Of a DNA stretch of 33,963 nucleotides, positions 26,731 through 33,963 are shown piece by piece. Each line of letters opens with the position of its first letter. Within the stretch, counting starts at the first letter, position 1. Source of the DNA: Thioploca sp. (lineage in GTDB: Bacteria > Pseudomonadota > Gammaproteobacteria > Beggiatoales > Beggiatoaceae); assembly GCA_030627235.1 (NCBI GenBank), contig DAOUSL010000021.1, positions 1 through 33,963 of the forward strand, given 5' to 3'. Position numbers and translations under genes: made by a program. The notes beneath the pieces were generated by a model. That model ran no database searches, had not been told where the DNA came from, and saw only the letters and a list, made by a program, of their open reading frames with translations.

Positions 26731-27457
26731 ATGTCTCACATTAATTTATTCTTGGTTATTTCGCTTACTTTTCTTGGATTGTATCATCAAAATACGCTAT
26801 CTGGTGACTCAATACTACAGTACTGTTGATTTTATTTGTTTCCATAACTCCTTAGATGTATATTCCTCTTTTGACAAGAATATCGTAAATGTGGAAGGAA
26901 CTGGTAAATCCGCAGGGATTAATTATAGTTTTATTCCTGATGTAGAAAATATTATCCAAGGTGAGATTATTTGTGATTTTGATAATGCTCCCACAACTGT
27001 TCAGCCAGGAATTCATTGGCCTAGAGAAAGAGCTAGGTTTGAACCAGAATAAATAAAAGTGATATATGAAACTGGTATTTCGCAAACTTGTACTCCAACT
27101 GTATATTCACCAGAGACTTTTATTAAAGAAGGATTAAAGTTTCCAGGAGTAGAAAAATTAACTTTTAATGTAAATGGAACTTTTTACGTTCTGCATGAAG
27201 GTAATTCATATATACTTTCTCCAATTTTTACTTTAAAAACTATTAGAACTACTTCCAATGCTAATGTTAATATAGCCGTAAATGATGCAGGCAATCTGAA
27301 TTATTCAATACCAGTAGAAATACCAAATAAAACTAGAAGTAATTCTCAAATGATGTTTATGTTTGATTTATTTATTGAACCAGCCCCAGAAAATTGGTGT
27401 TTAGAAACTGATGACGATGCTATATTCTGTGACTTTGATAATATTCCAGAATTTTAG
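26731..27457 (+). pseudogene. Secreted protein of unknown function, broken by a frameshift and a stop
   Basis: ATG 26731 opens a clear signal peptide (MSHINLFLVISLTFLGLY) but its frame ends at 26824-26829. From about 26790 a second frame carries a likely mature protein (STVDFICFHNSLDVYSSFD) up to TAA at 27050-27052, and the same frame continues at once to 27457 (CTPTVYSPETFIKEGLKFPG, LTFNVNGTFYVLHEG). The motif CDFDN.P occurs in both halves (ICDFDNAPT, FCDFDNIPEF), suggesting an internal repeat. One frameshift and one nonsense change would restore a single exported protein of about 240 residues. I do not recognise the family; alternatively the 27059-27457 part could be a separate gene. Confidence 0.5.
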
Positions 27458-27723
27458 ATATCTATCTATGATAATTAGGTAGTTCTTATAGGACTACCGT
27501 TTATCGTACTAAATCTTACGCCACATCTCACAAAAACTTAGTAGGCTGATTAGAGTAACAACTAAACCCAGTATTTTAGTAAAAAATATAAAGGTTTTGT
27601 TGGGTTTTACTTCGTTCTACCCCATACATTTAAATAATTGAAAATTTGTGATACAAACTATTAATTGAATATGTTATATAATAACCATATATAATTCTTT
27701 CATAACCATAACATGCTAAAAAT

Positions 27724-28503
27724 ATGCAAACTAAATTAACTAAAGAAATTGTAAGAAGTGCAATTAAAATTCTTAAACAGCAGGATACTTTTACTTCTAT
27801 TGAGAAAATTTGGAATATAACCAAAGGCTCAAAACAGATTATTGCACAGTTGAGGAATGAAATTGAAAATGAGATCGAAATTGAGGACGAAATCGAAATT
27901 ATTGAGGATGAAACTATACGTTCGGCTAATATTCAACGTAATACCCATGAAACCCAAATAGATATCAAAATAAATCTGGATGGTGATGGTAAGAGCAATT
28001 TTGATATTGGTATACCGTTTTTAGAACATATGTTAGAACAAGTTGCTAAACATGGCATCATTGATTTGGATATTAAAGCTAAAGGTGATTTACATATTGA
28101 CGGTCATCATACAGTAGAAGATATTGGAATAACTTTAGGTAAGGCTTTTCAACAAGCTCTTGGTGATAAAAAAGGTATTTGTCGTTATGGCCATGCTTAT
28201 GTACCATTAGATGAATCTTTATCTAGGGTTGTATTGGATTTTTCTGGTCGACCAGGACTTGAATTTCACGCAGATTTCCCACGAGCTGCCATAGGTAACT
28301 TTGAAACTGATTTATTTCATGAGTTTTTTCAAGGATTTGCGAATCATGCTTTAGTAACTTTGCATATTGATAATTTACGTGGACAAAATTCTCACCATAT
28401 TGCGGAAAGTATTTTTAAGGCTTTTGGTAGAGCAATCCGGATGGCAATAGATTTAGAACCACGAATATTAAATTCTATACCGTCGACTAAAGGCAGTTTA
28501 TAG
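27724..28503 (+). CDS. hisB: Imidazoleglycerol-phosphate dehydratase with an HTH-like N-terminal extension
   Basis: Residues about 67-259 are a complete HisB dehydratase (histidine biosynthesis, step six): [15 protein letters not shown], the metal-binding HHTVEDIGI near 138, LDFSGRP, and the second metal motif HHIAES near 236. Standard monofunctional HisB starts near residue 66, and no ATG lies there. The extra 65 residues resemble the KfrA-type DNA-binding N-terminus ([30 protein letters not shown]) followed by an acidic repeat (IEIEDEIEI). Either this is a real fusion or a regulator gene was truncated onto hisB. No good Shine-Dalgarno precedes ATG 27724. The HAD gene downstream overlaps the stop by one base. 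Confidence 0.92.
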   Translation: MQTKLTKEIVRSAIKILKQQDTFTSIEKIWNITKGSKQIIAQLRNEIENEIEIEDEIEIIEDETIRSANIQRNTHETQIDIKINLDGDGKSNFDIGIPFLEHMLEQVAKHGIIDLDIKAKGDLHIDGHHTVEDIGITLGKAFQQALGDKKGICRYGHAYVPLDESLSRVVLDFSGRPGLEFHADFPRAAIGNFETDLFHEFFQGFANHALVTLHIDNLRGQNSHHIAESIFKAFGRAIRMAIDLEPRILNSIPSTKGSL

Positions 28504-29297
28504 TGCCTGTTACAATTCAGGGTAAAGTTTACTCAGCTATTATTTTTGATGTTGACGATACTTTGATTGATACTTCTAAATCTTATGATCTAGCGATAAA
28601 AAAAACCGTCAGATATTATACTAATATTGAAATAACTGATTCAGATATTAATTTAATACGTTTTACTGGCATTAATTATGGGATTAATAATGATTGGAAT
28701 GTTTCCTGGTTACTGATTCAATTGGTAAAAAACTATCCTAAGGAACAATGGCAAACTGTTTTACAAACTGGAAAGATAGCTTCGATTGATAACCAAACGA
28801 TGGAATATATTGAAATGCAGGATTTTTTTCAAAATTTATATCTTGGTAAGCCCCATTTTAATGGACAAGGTTTAATTGATACTAATGAAAAACGACTGTA
28901 TTCTGATGGATTTTTTCCAAAATTGCAAAGTTACGAAGTGAAAATGGCAGTTGTGACTAGCCGTCCTACTATAGAAGCATTGCATACTTTGCGACAAATT
29001 AATAATTTAGTAAACGAATTTATCCAAGATGATTTGATAATAAGTATTGGTAGTAAAAATATGGCTGGCGAATTTATTGCTGAAAAGCCAAATCCAGCTC
29101 CAATTTTAGAATGTTTACACCGAATACAAGTTAAATCTGCAATTTATGTTGGAAATTCAGCTAGTGATTATATTGCTGCTAGAGATGCTAATATTGATTT
29201 TATTCAAGTTGGAACTAGTAAAATTAATAGAACAAATACCGATTTAACTTATATAAAACTTAATAATGTCAATGATATTTTAGCAATCTTAGGTTAG
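28503..29297 (+). CDS. HAD-superfamily phosphatase, overlapping hisB
   Basis: A 264-residue subfamily-IA HAD hydrolase. The nucleophile motif FDVDDTLID (residues 15-23) is intact, VVTSRP near 159 supplies motif II, and AEKPNPAPI with VGNSASDYIAARDAN supply motifs III and IV. It starts with GTG whose G is the last base of the hisB stop (TAGTG), implying translational coupling. From memory, relatives of this HAD clade occur next to or fused with HisB, so histidinol-phosphate phosphatase is a reasonable guess, not shown by the sequence. The extra segment at about 50-120 is a cap domain. Confidence 0.85.
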   Translation: MPVTIQGKVYSAIIFDVDDTLIDTSKSYDLAIKKTVRYYTNIEITDSDINLIRFTGINYGINNDWNVSWLLIQLVKNYPKEQWQTVLQTGKIASIDNQTMEYIEMQDFFQNLYLGKPHFNGQGLIDTNEKRLYSDGFFPKLQSYEVKMAVVTSRPTIEALHTLRQINNLVNEFIQDDLIISIGSKNMAGEFIAEKPNPAPILECLHRIQVKSAIYVGNSASDYIAARDANIDFIQVGTSKINRTNTDLTYIKLNNVNDILAILG

Positions 29298-29381
29298 ATG
29301 ATATCACTAAATGTATAAATTATATTCTATTGAAATAGTTAGTAAAAGTCGTATTTTCTGAATTTAATAAATTGGTATTTT

Positions 29382-29555
29382 ATGTCAAATGATTATAAAA
29401 GTTACAGGTGTGCTACTTGTAATTTGATTTACAACGAAGCTGATGGTTTACCAGATGACGGTATAGCTCCTAAAACTCGTTGGGAGGATATTCCAGAAGA
29501 TTGGATATGTCCAGATTGTAAAGTAAGCAAAAATGATTTTATATTAATAGATTAA
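29382..29555 (+). CDS. Rubredoxin
   Basis: A 57-residue protein with the two rubredoxin iron-binding knuckles: [15 protein letters not shown] (Cys10, Cys13) and [10 protein letters not shown] (Cys43, Cys46), plus the aromatic/acidic WEDIPEDW between them. It carries one Fe(Cys)4 centre and shuttles single electrons, for example to oxygen- or peroxide-reducing enzymes or alkane hydroxylases. It is followed by the DUF4340-type gene after 16 bases. Confidence 0.95.
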   Translation: MSNDYKSYRCATCNLIYNEADGLPDDGIAPKTRWEDIPEDWICPDCKVSKNDFILID

Positions 29556-29571
29556 CTATGAGGAATAATAA

Positions 29572-30768
29572 GTGAATATTAAGAGTCTTAGTGTATTAGT
29601 CGTTGTCACTATGGTAGTAGTTATTGCTGCAGTATCACTGACTCAAACCGAAGTTACACCACTTAAAAAAGGAAAATTATTTCCGCAATTAGCAGCAACC
29701 ATTGATCAAGTAACAACTGTCAATGTACAAACCAATACTGAAACTATCACTATGATACGTGACGAAAGTTGGAATTGGCAAATGCAGGAAAAACATAATT
29801 ATCCGGTAGAAGCAAATAAGGTTAATAGTTTATTATTAGAAATGACTGAGTTAACCATTTTAGAAGCTAAAACCAGTAATTCAGAGCTTTATTCTAAAAT
29901 TGGGGTGGATGATGTTTCTGCTCCAGATGCACAGTCTATCTTGTTGACTTTAAAAACTAAATCAGATTCGTTAGCCAGTATTATTATTGGCAATAGTCAA
30001 ATAGCTAAAATTGATTCTACTCGTAATGAAATTTACGTGCGTAAACCAGATGATAAACAAGTTTGGTCAGTTTTAGGAAAGTTATCTGTAGAAAAGCAAT
30101 TAAACGATTGGCTAGAACGGTTAATAGTTAATATAAAAAATGATAATGTTCGTCAGGTTGCTATTGGTGAAGATATTTTAATTTTCAAAGATACACCAGA
30201 TGATGAAGAATTTCAATTGGATGATTTGCCTGTAAATGGTACAGTTAAAATGCCTTATGTACTGAAAAATATTGCTACGACTTTAAGTAACTTAGAGTTT
30301 GATGATGTTATAGCCGCTGATAAATTGGAATTAAAACCTGAAATTAAAGCAGTGTTTACTACTTTTGATGGTTTGGAAGTAACTATGCAAGTAGCTAAAC
30401 AAAATGATAAAAACTATGCTATATTTACAGCTAAATTTAATCCAGAAGCTGTATTAGCAAAATCTAAAGAAACTGATCCTAAAAAAGAAGATTCTAAAGA
30501 AGAAGATTCTAAATCAGAGGAAAAAATTGATGTTCATAAGCAGGTGGAATCGTTAAATACCAAACTTGCTGGTTGGGCATATGAATTATCTGAATATAAA
30601 GTAGATGATTTGGCAAAGAAACGAGATGAGTTAATAACAATTGCAGAACCAGAGGAAGAATTAGCAACTCCAACGACTTCAAGTTCGATCTCAACAGATT
30701 TACCAATGCCGTTTGCTACCACTGCGAGACATGGAGAGGCAAGCAGAAGTCAAGTAGTCCGTGACTAG
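29572..30768 (+). CDS. DUF4340-type exported/anchored protein, C-terminus altered by a repeat
   Basis: A 398-residue protein that starts with GTG, preceded by GAGGA. An N-terminal membrane helix (about 6-24) anchors a periplasmic region with the DUF4340 pattern: VNVQTNTETITMIRDESWNW, then SELYSKIGVDD, SIIIGNSQ and, late, LAGWAYELSEYKVDDLAKK near 340-360, where family members normally end. A Lys/Glu/Ser/Asp-rich low-complexity stretch lies at about 303-322. The last 14 residues (ARHGEASRSQVVRD) and the stop are encoded by composite repeat copy 3, so the native tail has been replaced. The role is unknown; relatives are often linked to gliding-type ABC systems, not seen here. Confidence 0.82.
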   Translation: MNIKSLSVLVVVTMVVVIAAVSLTQTEVTPLKKGKLFPQLAATIDQVTTVNVQTNTETITMIRDESWNWQMQEKHNYPVEANKVNSLLLEMTELTILEAKTSNSELYSKIGVDDVSAPDAQSILLTLKTKSDSLASIIIGNSQIAKIDSTRNEIYVRKPDDKQVWSVLGKLSVEKQLNDWLERLIVNIKNDNVRQVAIGEDILIFKDTPDDEEFQLDDLPVNGTVKMPYVLKNIATTLSNLEFDDVIAADKLELKPEIKAVFTTFDGLEVTMQVAKQNDKNYAIFTAKFNPEAVLAKSKETDPKKEDSKEEDSKSEEKIDVHKQVESLNTKLAGWAYELSEYKVDDLAKKRDELITIAEPEEELATPTTSSSISTDLPMPFATTARHGEASRSQVVRD

Positions 30769-30926
30769 CCGAGGATCGAAAATATGGATAAACAGTTAAA
30801 GCGTAGCGGCGTTTCTTGATATTTTTGAACAAGCTCAGGGCAATTATAACCGTTTCGTTGAAAAATTGATTAGTTCACGGAATAAGAATGTTCCGTGAAC
30901 ATCCTGAAATTTCTGCGAAACTCCTT
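30722..30926 (-). repeat. Composite intergenic repeat, copy 3
   Basis: This is the inverted copy of 25034-25298, starting inside the DUF4340 gene and ending with AACTCCTT at 30926. It retains the perfect GTTCACGGAA/TTCCGTGAAC hairpin, here with loop CATTCTTA (read on the minus strand). About 58 bases present in copy 2 are missing, with TGA at the junction. It supplies the last codons and stop of the upstream gene and the apparent GTG start of the next. Confidence 0.8.
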
Positions 30927-31272
30927 ATTAGCTTTCACGCATGAGAGTATTCAAAGTGCTGATTGTATTTTAAAAACAACAGATTCACCACCTCACTTTT
31001 ACATTAAACTACAACGGATGACATCTAGCAAGGTACAATGTAAACAAACTGCTAGAATAACAATGGAAAAAGTTGGATTTATCGATATTGTTTCCGGAAA
31101 ACATGGCATATGGGGTGTTAAAAATGGATATAAAGCTCAAATTAAATGCAGTAAGGCTGAACAAGCAATTATTTTTTTAGTTGTGGGAAAAGATGTCCAG
31201 ATTGCCGTAAGCTTTAATGATCAACTTCAACAAAATTTTGGTAGTGGTTTTCATATTACTCGTGACCCGTAA
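30895..31272 (+). CDS. Unrecognised small protein, possibly truncated at its 5' end
   Basis: A frame of 125 codons whose GTG and first ten residues lie in composite repeat copy 3 (30722-30926). The body is soluble, with ten or so basic residues and a beta-rich pattern (VGFIDIVSGKHGIWGVKNGY, IIFLVVGKDVQIAVSF). No Shine-Dalgarno precedes the GTG. An ATG at 31018 (MTSSKVQ) is a possible internal start, again without a clear ribosome site. I do not recognise the family. It may be a gene remnant whose start was replaced by the repeat. Confidence 0.4.
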   Translation: MNILKFLRNSLLAFTHESIQSADCILKTTDSPPHFYIKLQRMTSSKVQCKQTARITMEKVGFIDIVSGKHGIWGVKNGYKAQIKCSKAEQAIIFLVVGKDVQIAVSFNDQLQQNFGSGFHITRDP

Positions 31273-31286
31273 ATTATCGGATATTA

Positions 31287-31360
31287 TGGAGTTCAAAGCT
31301 TTGTACGCCTTGGCACTATTAATTTTCTTAATTACCAAAGCTGAAGCTCTTTGGACTCCA
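31287..31360. mobile_element. 74-bp MITE-like inverted repeat
   Basis: The left end TGGAGTTCAAAG and the right end CTTTGGACTCCA are near-perfect inverted repeats (one mismatch), with CTTTG/CAAAG pairing extending inwards. It lies in the 165-base gap between two convergent genes and has no coding capacity. It may double as a terminator. Confidence 0.55.
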
Positions 31361-31437
31361 AAAGTATTAAAACTTATGCTTTAGTATACTTATTTGGCTT
31401 ACAATACTGTGCTTTATTGAACAGTAAGACTAGTAGC

Positions 31438-32871
31438 TTATTTTTTTCTCAATTCCAATGATATTGTAATATCTTGTTTTTGAATTGTTACCAACTCGTT
31501 ATGGGTAAAATAACCGGGTTTTTCAACTCGAAGGCGATAACGTCCTGGGGGTAGTCTAATCCCACTAAAATATTTTGGGAGAATATTCATTATTCTTATC
31601 CGACTCCCAAATGGTACAACATTCACAGTTAATTTGTATTTTACTTGAGATACATTATTGATAATAGGAAGTAATTTACTTTTTAATCTTTTAATCCTTT
31701 GATAAGATTCTTCAATCCGTGTCTCGCTGATTTGTTTAGTTTGGATTAATCTCTTAATAATCGCAACCGTATTTTTAACAACGTTTCTTTCATATTCCGA
31801 ATTATTTCCAATCAAAATAATATCAACACCAGCTTCAATAGTTCTGTATATAGCTTCATTCCAATCATAATGGTGAGAAATTGCTTTCATTTGCATATCA
31901 TCAGAAATTACAACACCAGTATATTTCATATCTGTGCGTAATTCACCAGTAATAATTTTTTTTGAAAGTGTTGCAGGATATTTTGGATCAAGGATTCCAT
32001 TAAAAATATGACCTATCATAATAGCATTTTGAAAACCAAGGTCAGCATTAATAAGACTTCTGTACGGTTTGAGTTCACTTTCATCCCAACTATCAGTGAC
32101 ATCAACCCATCCCAAGTGTGAATCATGATAAGAACTACCGTGGCCCGGAAAATGTTTTAATACACAAATTATTTTATTTAAATTATGTTCACCGATAAAA
32201 GCTAACGCATGGTCAGTCACAAGCTTAGGATCATCTGAAAAACTGCGACCTAGTTTTCCTATAATTTGGTTATCAGGGTTAATATTAAGATCAACAACTG
32301 GAGCAAAGTTCAAATTAATTCCAACTTCAGTAAGTGTATTTGCTATTCTTCTAGATTGTATTTTAGTTTGCTCAGGCCCTTGCGTACCTAAGTACTGGGC
32401 AGAAAAGCGACCTGTTGAAGAAAAACCAAATTTTTTCTTCAAACGTTGTATATTACCACCTTCTTGATCGATACTAATGAACAAAGGAATTGTTGTCGAT
32501 GCTGCATTAGCAGATTGCAAGGCTTTAATAAGTTGTTTCAATTGATTACGTGATTTAATATTACGTCTTGGTGACTTCATAGCAATATCATAATCAAACA
32601 AAATAACACCACCTAAGTTAAAATGTTGAATATCTCGTATAATATCTTGAACTCCTTGATCGCGAACCGACATTCCACGAAACCCTACAATCAACATTTG
32701 TCCAATTTTGAAATCTAATGAATTTTCATATGACGAAGGTTGTTGAGTGATAGGTACATTGCTATCTGTATTATAATTACTATTATTCTGAGAGTAACAA
32801 CTACTAAATCCAGTAGTAAATACTACTACTAAAATTATTGAAAAAACAAGTGTTTTTACTAGTAACCACAT
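31438..32871 (-). CDS. NagZ-like beta-N-acetylhexosaminidase (GH3) with C-terminal PEGA domain
   Basis: An exported 477-residue glycoside hydrolase family 3 enzyme. A signal peptide (about 5-22) ends in GFSSC, a weak lipobox with Cys25. The GH3 barrel follows: IGQMLIVGFRG, ISIDQEGGNIQRL, LNFAPVVDLN, the acid/base loop KHFPGHGSSYHDSHLG near 238 and the nucleophile region VVISDDMQMKAI near 320. Residues about 410-477 are a PEGA-type domain (YRLRVEKPGY, then VTIQKQDITISLEL), which often binds cell wall or surface partners. It probably removes GlcNAc from peptidoglycan or other glycans in the periplasm. A GGAG site precedes the ATG. A lytic-transglycosylase fragment lies just upstream. Confidence 0.9.
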   Translation of the reverse strand: MWLLVKTLVFSIILVVVFTTGFSSCYSQNNSNYNTDSNVPITQQPSSYENSLDFKIGQMLIVGFRGMSVRDQGVQDIIRDIQHFNLGGVILFDYDIAMKSPRRNIKSRNQLKQLIKALQSANAASTTIPLFISIDQEGGNIQRLKKKFGFSSTGRFSAQYLGTQGPEQTKIQSRRIANTLTEVGINLNFAPVVDLNINPDNQIIGKLGRSFSDDPKLVTDHALAFIGEHNLNKIICVLKHFPGHGSSYHDSHLGWVDVTDSWDESELKPYRSLINADLGFQNAIMIGHIFNGILDPKYPATLSKKIITGELRTDMKYTGVVISDDMQMKAISHHYDWNEAIYRTIEAGVDIILIGNNSEYERNVVKNTVAIIKRLIQTKQISETRIEESYQRIKRLKSKLLPIINNVSQVKYKLTVNVVPFGSRIRIMNILPKYFSGIRLPPGRYRLRVEKPGYFTHNELVTIQKQDITISLELRKK

Positions 32872-32904
32872 CTTATAGTGTCTCCTAATATATTTATTAT
32901 AAAA

Positions 32905-32991
32905 TTATTTAGGTCTATCATTGTGCCAATCAGCCATAATCCTTCTAACATATTTTTTCACCGCACCTTCACCAGCATTATAAGCAGTCAG
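32905..32991 (-). pseudogene. Lytic transglycosylase, C-terminal tail only
   Basis: The minus strand reads LTAYNAGEGAVKKYVRRIMA and ends PK at TAA 32905-32907. AYNAG.GAV is the conserved end of the SLT (Slt70/MltC-type) catalytic domain. Similarity stops sharply at 32991, where a palindromic repeat unit begins; in frame the repeat would supply an ATG at 33031-33033, giving a 42-residue relic. The catalytic Glu region is gone. Confidence 0.7.
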
Positions 32992-33021
32992 GTAGGATGT
33001 AATGAATTTACGAATTACATC
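32992..33021. repeat. Single GTAGGATG palindromic unit
   Basis: This 30-base unit, with internal arms GATGTAAT and ATTACATC, belongs to the same family as the pair at 25767-25843. It directly abuts the broken end of the lytic-transglycosylase fragment. Confidence 0.65.
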
Positions 33022-33043
33022 TTGATGCAACATTTATATACCA

Positions 33044-33963
33044 TTATATATCAATCTTATCAATCTTATCAATCAATTCCAAAGTTTTCAAACTAACTGT
33101 AGTTACTCGTTTTAATAAATCTATAACTTGTGGTTTGTAATCGCTAAATTTATAATTATTAAACATTTCATTGACGGTTGGGTCTTTAATTTTCTTTTCT
33201 TTGTATCCGTCTAAAATCCATTCTATAGCACTTCGATTACCAAGTTTATAGTCTAAAGCTTCGGGTGGAAAGTTGGTTAAGGTCGTGAGTTCGTCGATTA
33301 AGATTTTAGTTTTGTCGGTGGATAATTTTAATTTTGGAGTATTGGGTTTATTAGTTGTGTGGTTTAATTCGGTTAAATTATATGGTTCTATTTGCTCAAA
33401 ATTTACGTGCAAATTTATTAACTCTGCTCCAATTTTAACCAATTTGGCAAAGTTTTTATAATACGGTATTCTCGGCAAGTCTTGTTTTAAGTTGGTTGCA
33501 TATTTTTCACGGTATTTTGGCGAGTGTAAAACTGCGTAACAATAGTTAAATATATCTTTTTTGGTGATATTTTTATCGGCATAATGCTTTTGGAAAGCTT
33601 TCAAACCAAAATTGGTTATGTTTTCTAGTTTTTCATTGTTTTGGTCGTAAATGTGAAATGGGAATGATTGATAGCTATTTGGAACAAAAATATCTAAACT
33701 AGGTATATTATTCGTAGATAAAGTAGTAAAATTACTTCTTTTACCTCCAGAAGTTCCTATAACTAAATTTTCACTTTTAGCATTTGGGAAAATATTTTTA
33801 AATTGTCCTTGTCTATGATTTAAAATAGAATCAAAATAAACATAATTTTTTATAAAAGGGCGATATAAAGAAATATAAATTTTCAGATTATTAAATTTTT
33901 CAGATTTTAAATTTCTATGAAAATAACTTTTTAAAGATGAACTCCATTTAATAGTATTTTCTA
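33044..33963 (-). CDS. Type ISP restriction-modification enzyme, C-terminal part (runs off the window)
   Basis: The frame is open from the right edge to TAA at 33044, 305 residues visible. Type ISP (LlaBIII-like single-polypeptide restriction-modification) target-recognition features are clear: SLYRPFIKNYVYFD and LNHRQGQFKNIFPN near the edge, IYDQNNEKLENITNFGLKAF in the middle, then IFNYCYAVLHSPKYREKY and LKQDLPRIPYY, and near the end NRSAIEWILDGYKEK. Such proteins combine nuclease, translocating ATPase, methyltransferase and specificity domains; only the last part is seen. A TTG at 33604 is not a real start, since homology continues upstream. A short CAATCTTAT tandem lies at the very end. 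Confidence 0.85.
   Translation of the reverse strand, partial: ENTIKWSSSLKSYFHRNLKSEKFNNLKIYISLYRPFIKNYVYFDSILNHRQGQFKNIFPNAKSENLVIGTSGGKRSNFTTLSTNNIPSLDIFVPNSYQSFPFHIYDQNNEKLENITNFGLKAFQKHYADKNITKKDIFNYCYAVLHSPKYREKYATNLKQDLPRIPYYKNFAKLVKIGAELINLHVNFEQIEPYNLTELNHTTNKPNTPKLKLSTDKTKILIDELTTLTNFPPEALDYKLGNRSAIEWILDGYKEKKIKDPTVNEMFNNYKFSDYKPQVIDLLKRVTTVSLKTLELIDKIDKIDI

Noticed and set aside
27564-27607. AAACCCA ... TGGGTTT as a terminator
   Set aside because: The stem is 7 bases with a 30-base loop and no T-run; the following TTACTTCGTTCTACCCC looks more like a decayed repeat, too weak to call.
32878-33096. 72-codon + strand open frame over the transglycosylase tail
   Set aside because: It is antisense to the recognisable AYNAGEGAV relic and spans the palindromic repeat; no ribosome site.
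33602-33604. TTG as the start of the restriction-enzyme gene
   Set aside because: The frame stays open to the window edge and the upstream residues (SLYRPF, LNHRQGQF) are typical of the type ISP family.
1-33963. tRNA, rRNA or CRISPR features
   Set aside because: No T-loop-like GGTTCRANYC with a matching acceptor stem, no rRNA-like conserved stretch and no regularly spaced direct repeats were seen by eye; the heptamer arrays have no spacers.

Overview
The window is strongly AT-rich bacterial DNA. The rpoZ-spoT pair, WbpL-like lipid-carrier sugar transferase, UvrB, MurD, type ISP restriction enzyme and style of repeats point to a gammaproteobacterium, and my best guess is a relative of Beggiatoaceae/Thiotrichales. 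The guess rests on gene content, many small inverted-repeat elements and heptamer tandem repeats between genes, and is only moderately secure. I see no rRNA, tRNA or CRISPR array.

Layout. 1-385: first copy of a composite repeat, then an AT-rich leader. 386-4429 (+): an orphan oligopeptide-binding lipoprotein followed 12 bases later by a periplasmic-binding-protein/pentameric ligand-gated ion channel fusion. 4475-6880 (-): rpoZ-spoT, in which the ppGpp synthetase half of SpoT has lost key residues while the hydrolase looks intact. 6939-7139 and 11441-11894 (+): two decayed halves of what looks like one UbiA-type prenyltransferase gene, separated by 4.3 kb carrying a P1B-like ATPase without the CPC motif and an aminotransferase-methyltransferase fusion (both -). 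11994-16909 (-): WbpL-like sugar-phosphate transferase, its SDR-like partner, a SpeB-type ureohydrolase, UvrB.

17224-23376 (+): a compact three-gene signalling cassette: a NIT-domain chemoreceptor, a histidine kinase with a c-type heme motif in its sensor, and an unusual fusion of an HTH, a plant-type 2Fe-2S ferredoxin and a reductase-like module with an apparently lost NAD(P) site. A long nested inverted repeat separates it from convergent murD.

24943-27723 is a graveyard: composite repeat copy 2, an IS1-type transposase remnant, a second transposase remnant with a perfect hairpin in it, palindromic units, heptamer repeats, and a broken secreted-protein gene. 27724-30768 (+) returns to intact genes: HisB with an HTH-like N-terminal extension, an overlapping HAD phosphatase, rubredoxin, and a DUF4340-type protein whose stop codon comes from composite repeat copy 3. 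30895-33963: an unrecognised, possibly 5'-truncated gene, a miniature inverted repeat, a NagZ-like glycosidase with a C-terminal PEGA domain (-), the tail of a lytic transglycosylase abutting a palindromic unit (-), and the C-terminal part of a type ISP restriction-modification enzyme running off the right edge (-).

The most promising candidates for under-described biology are the binding-protein/ligand-gated channel pair, the HTH-ferredoxin-reductase fusion with its heme sensor kinase, the synthetase-defective SpoT, and the CPC-less P-type ATPase beside the aminotransferase-methyltransferase fusion.
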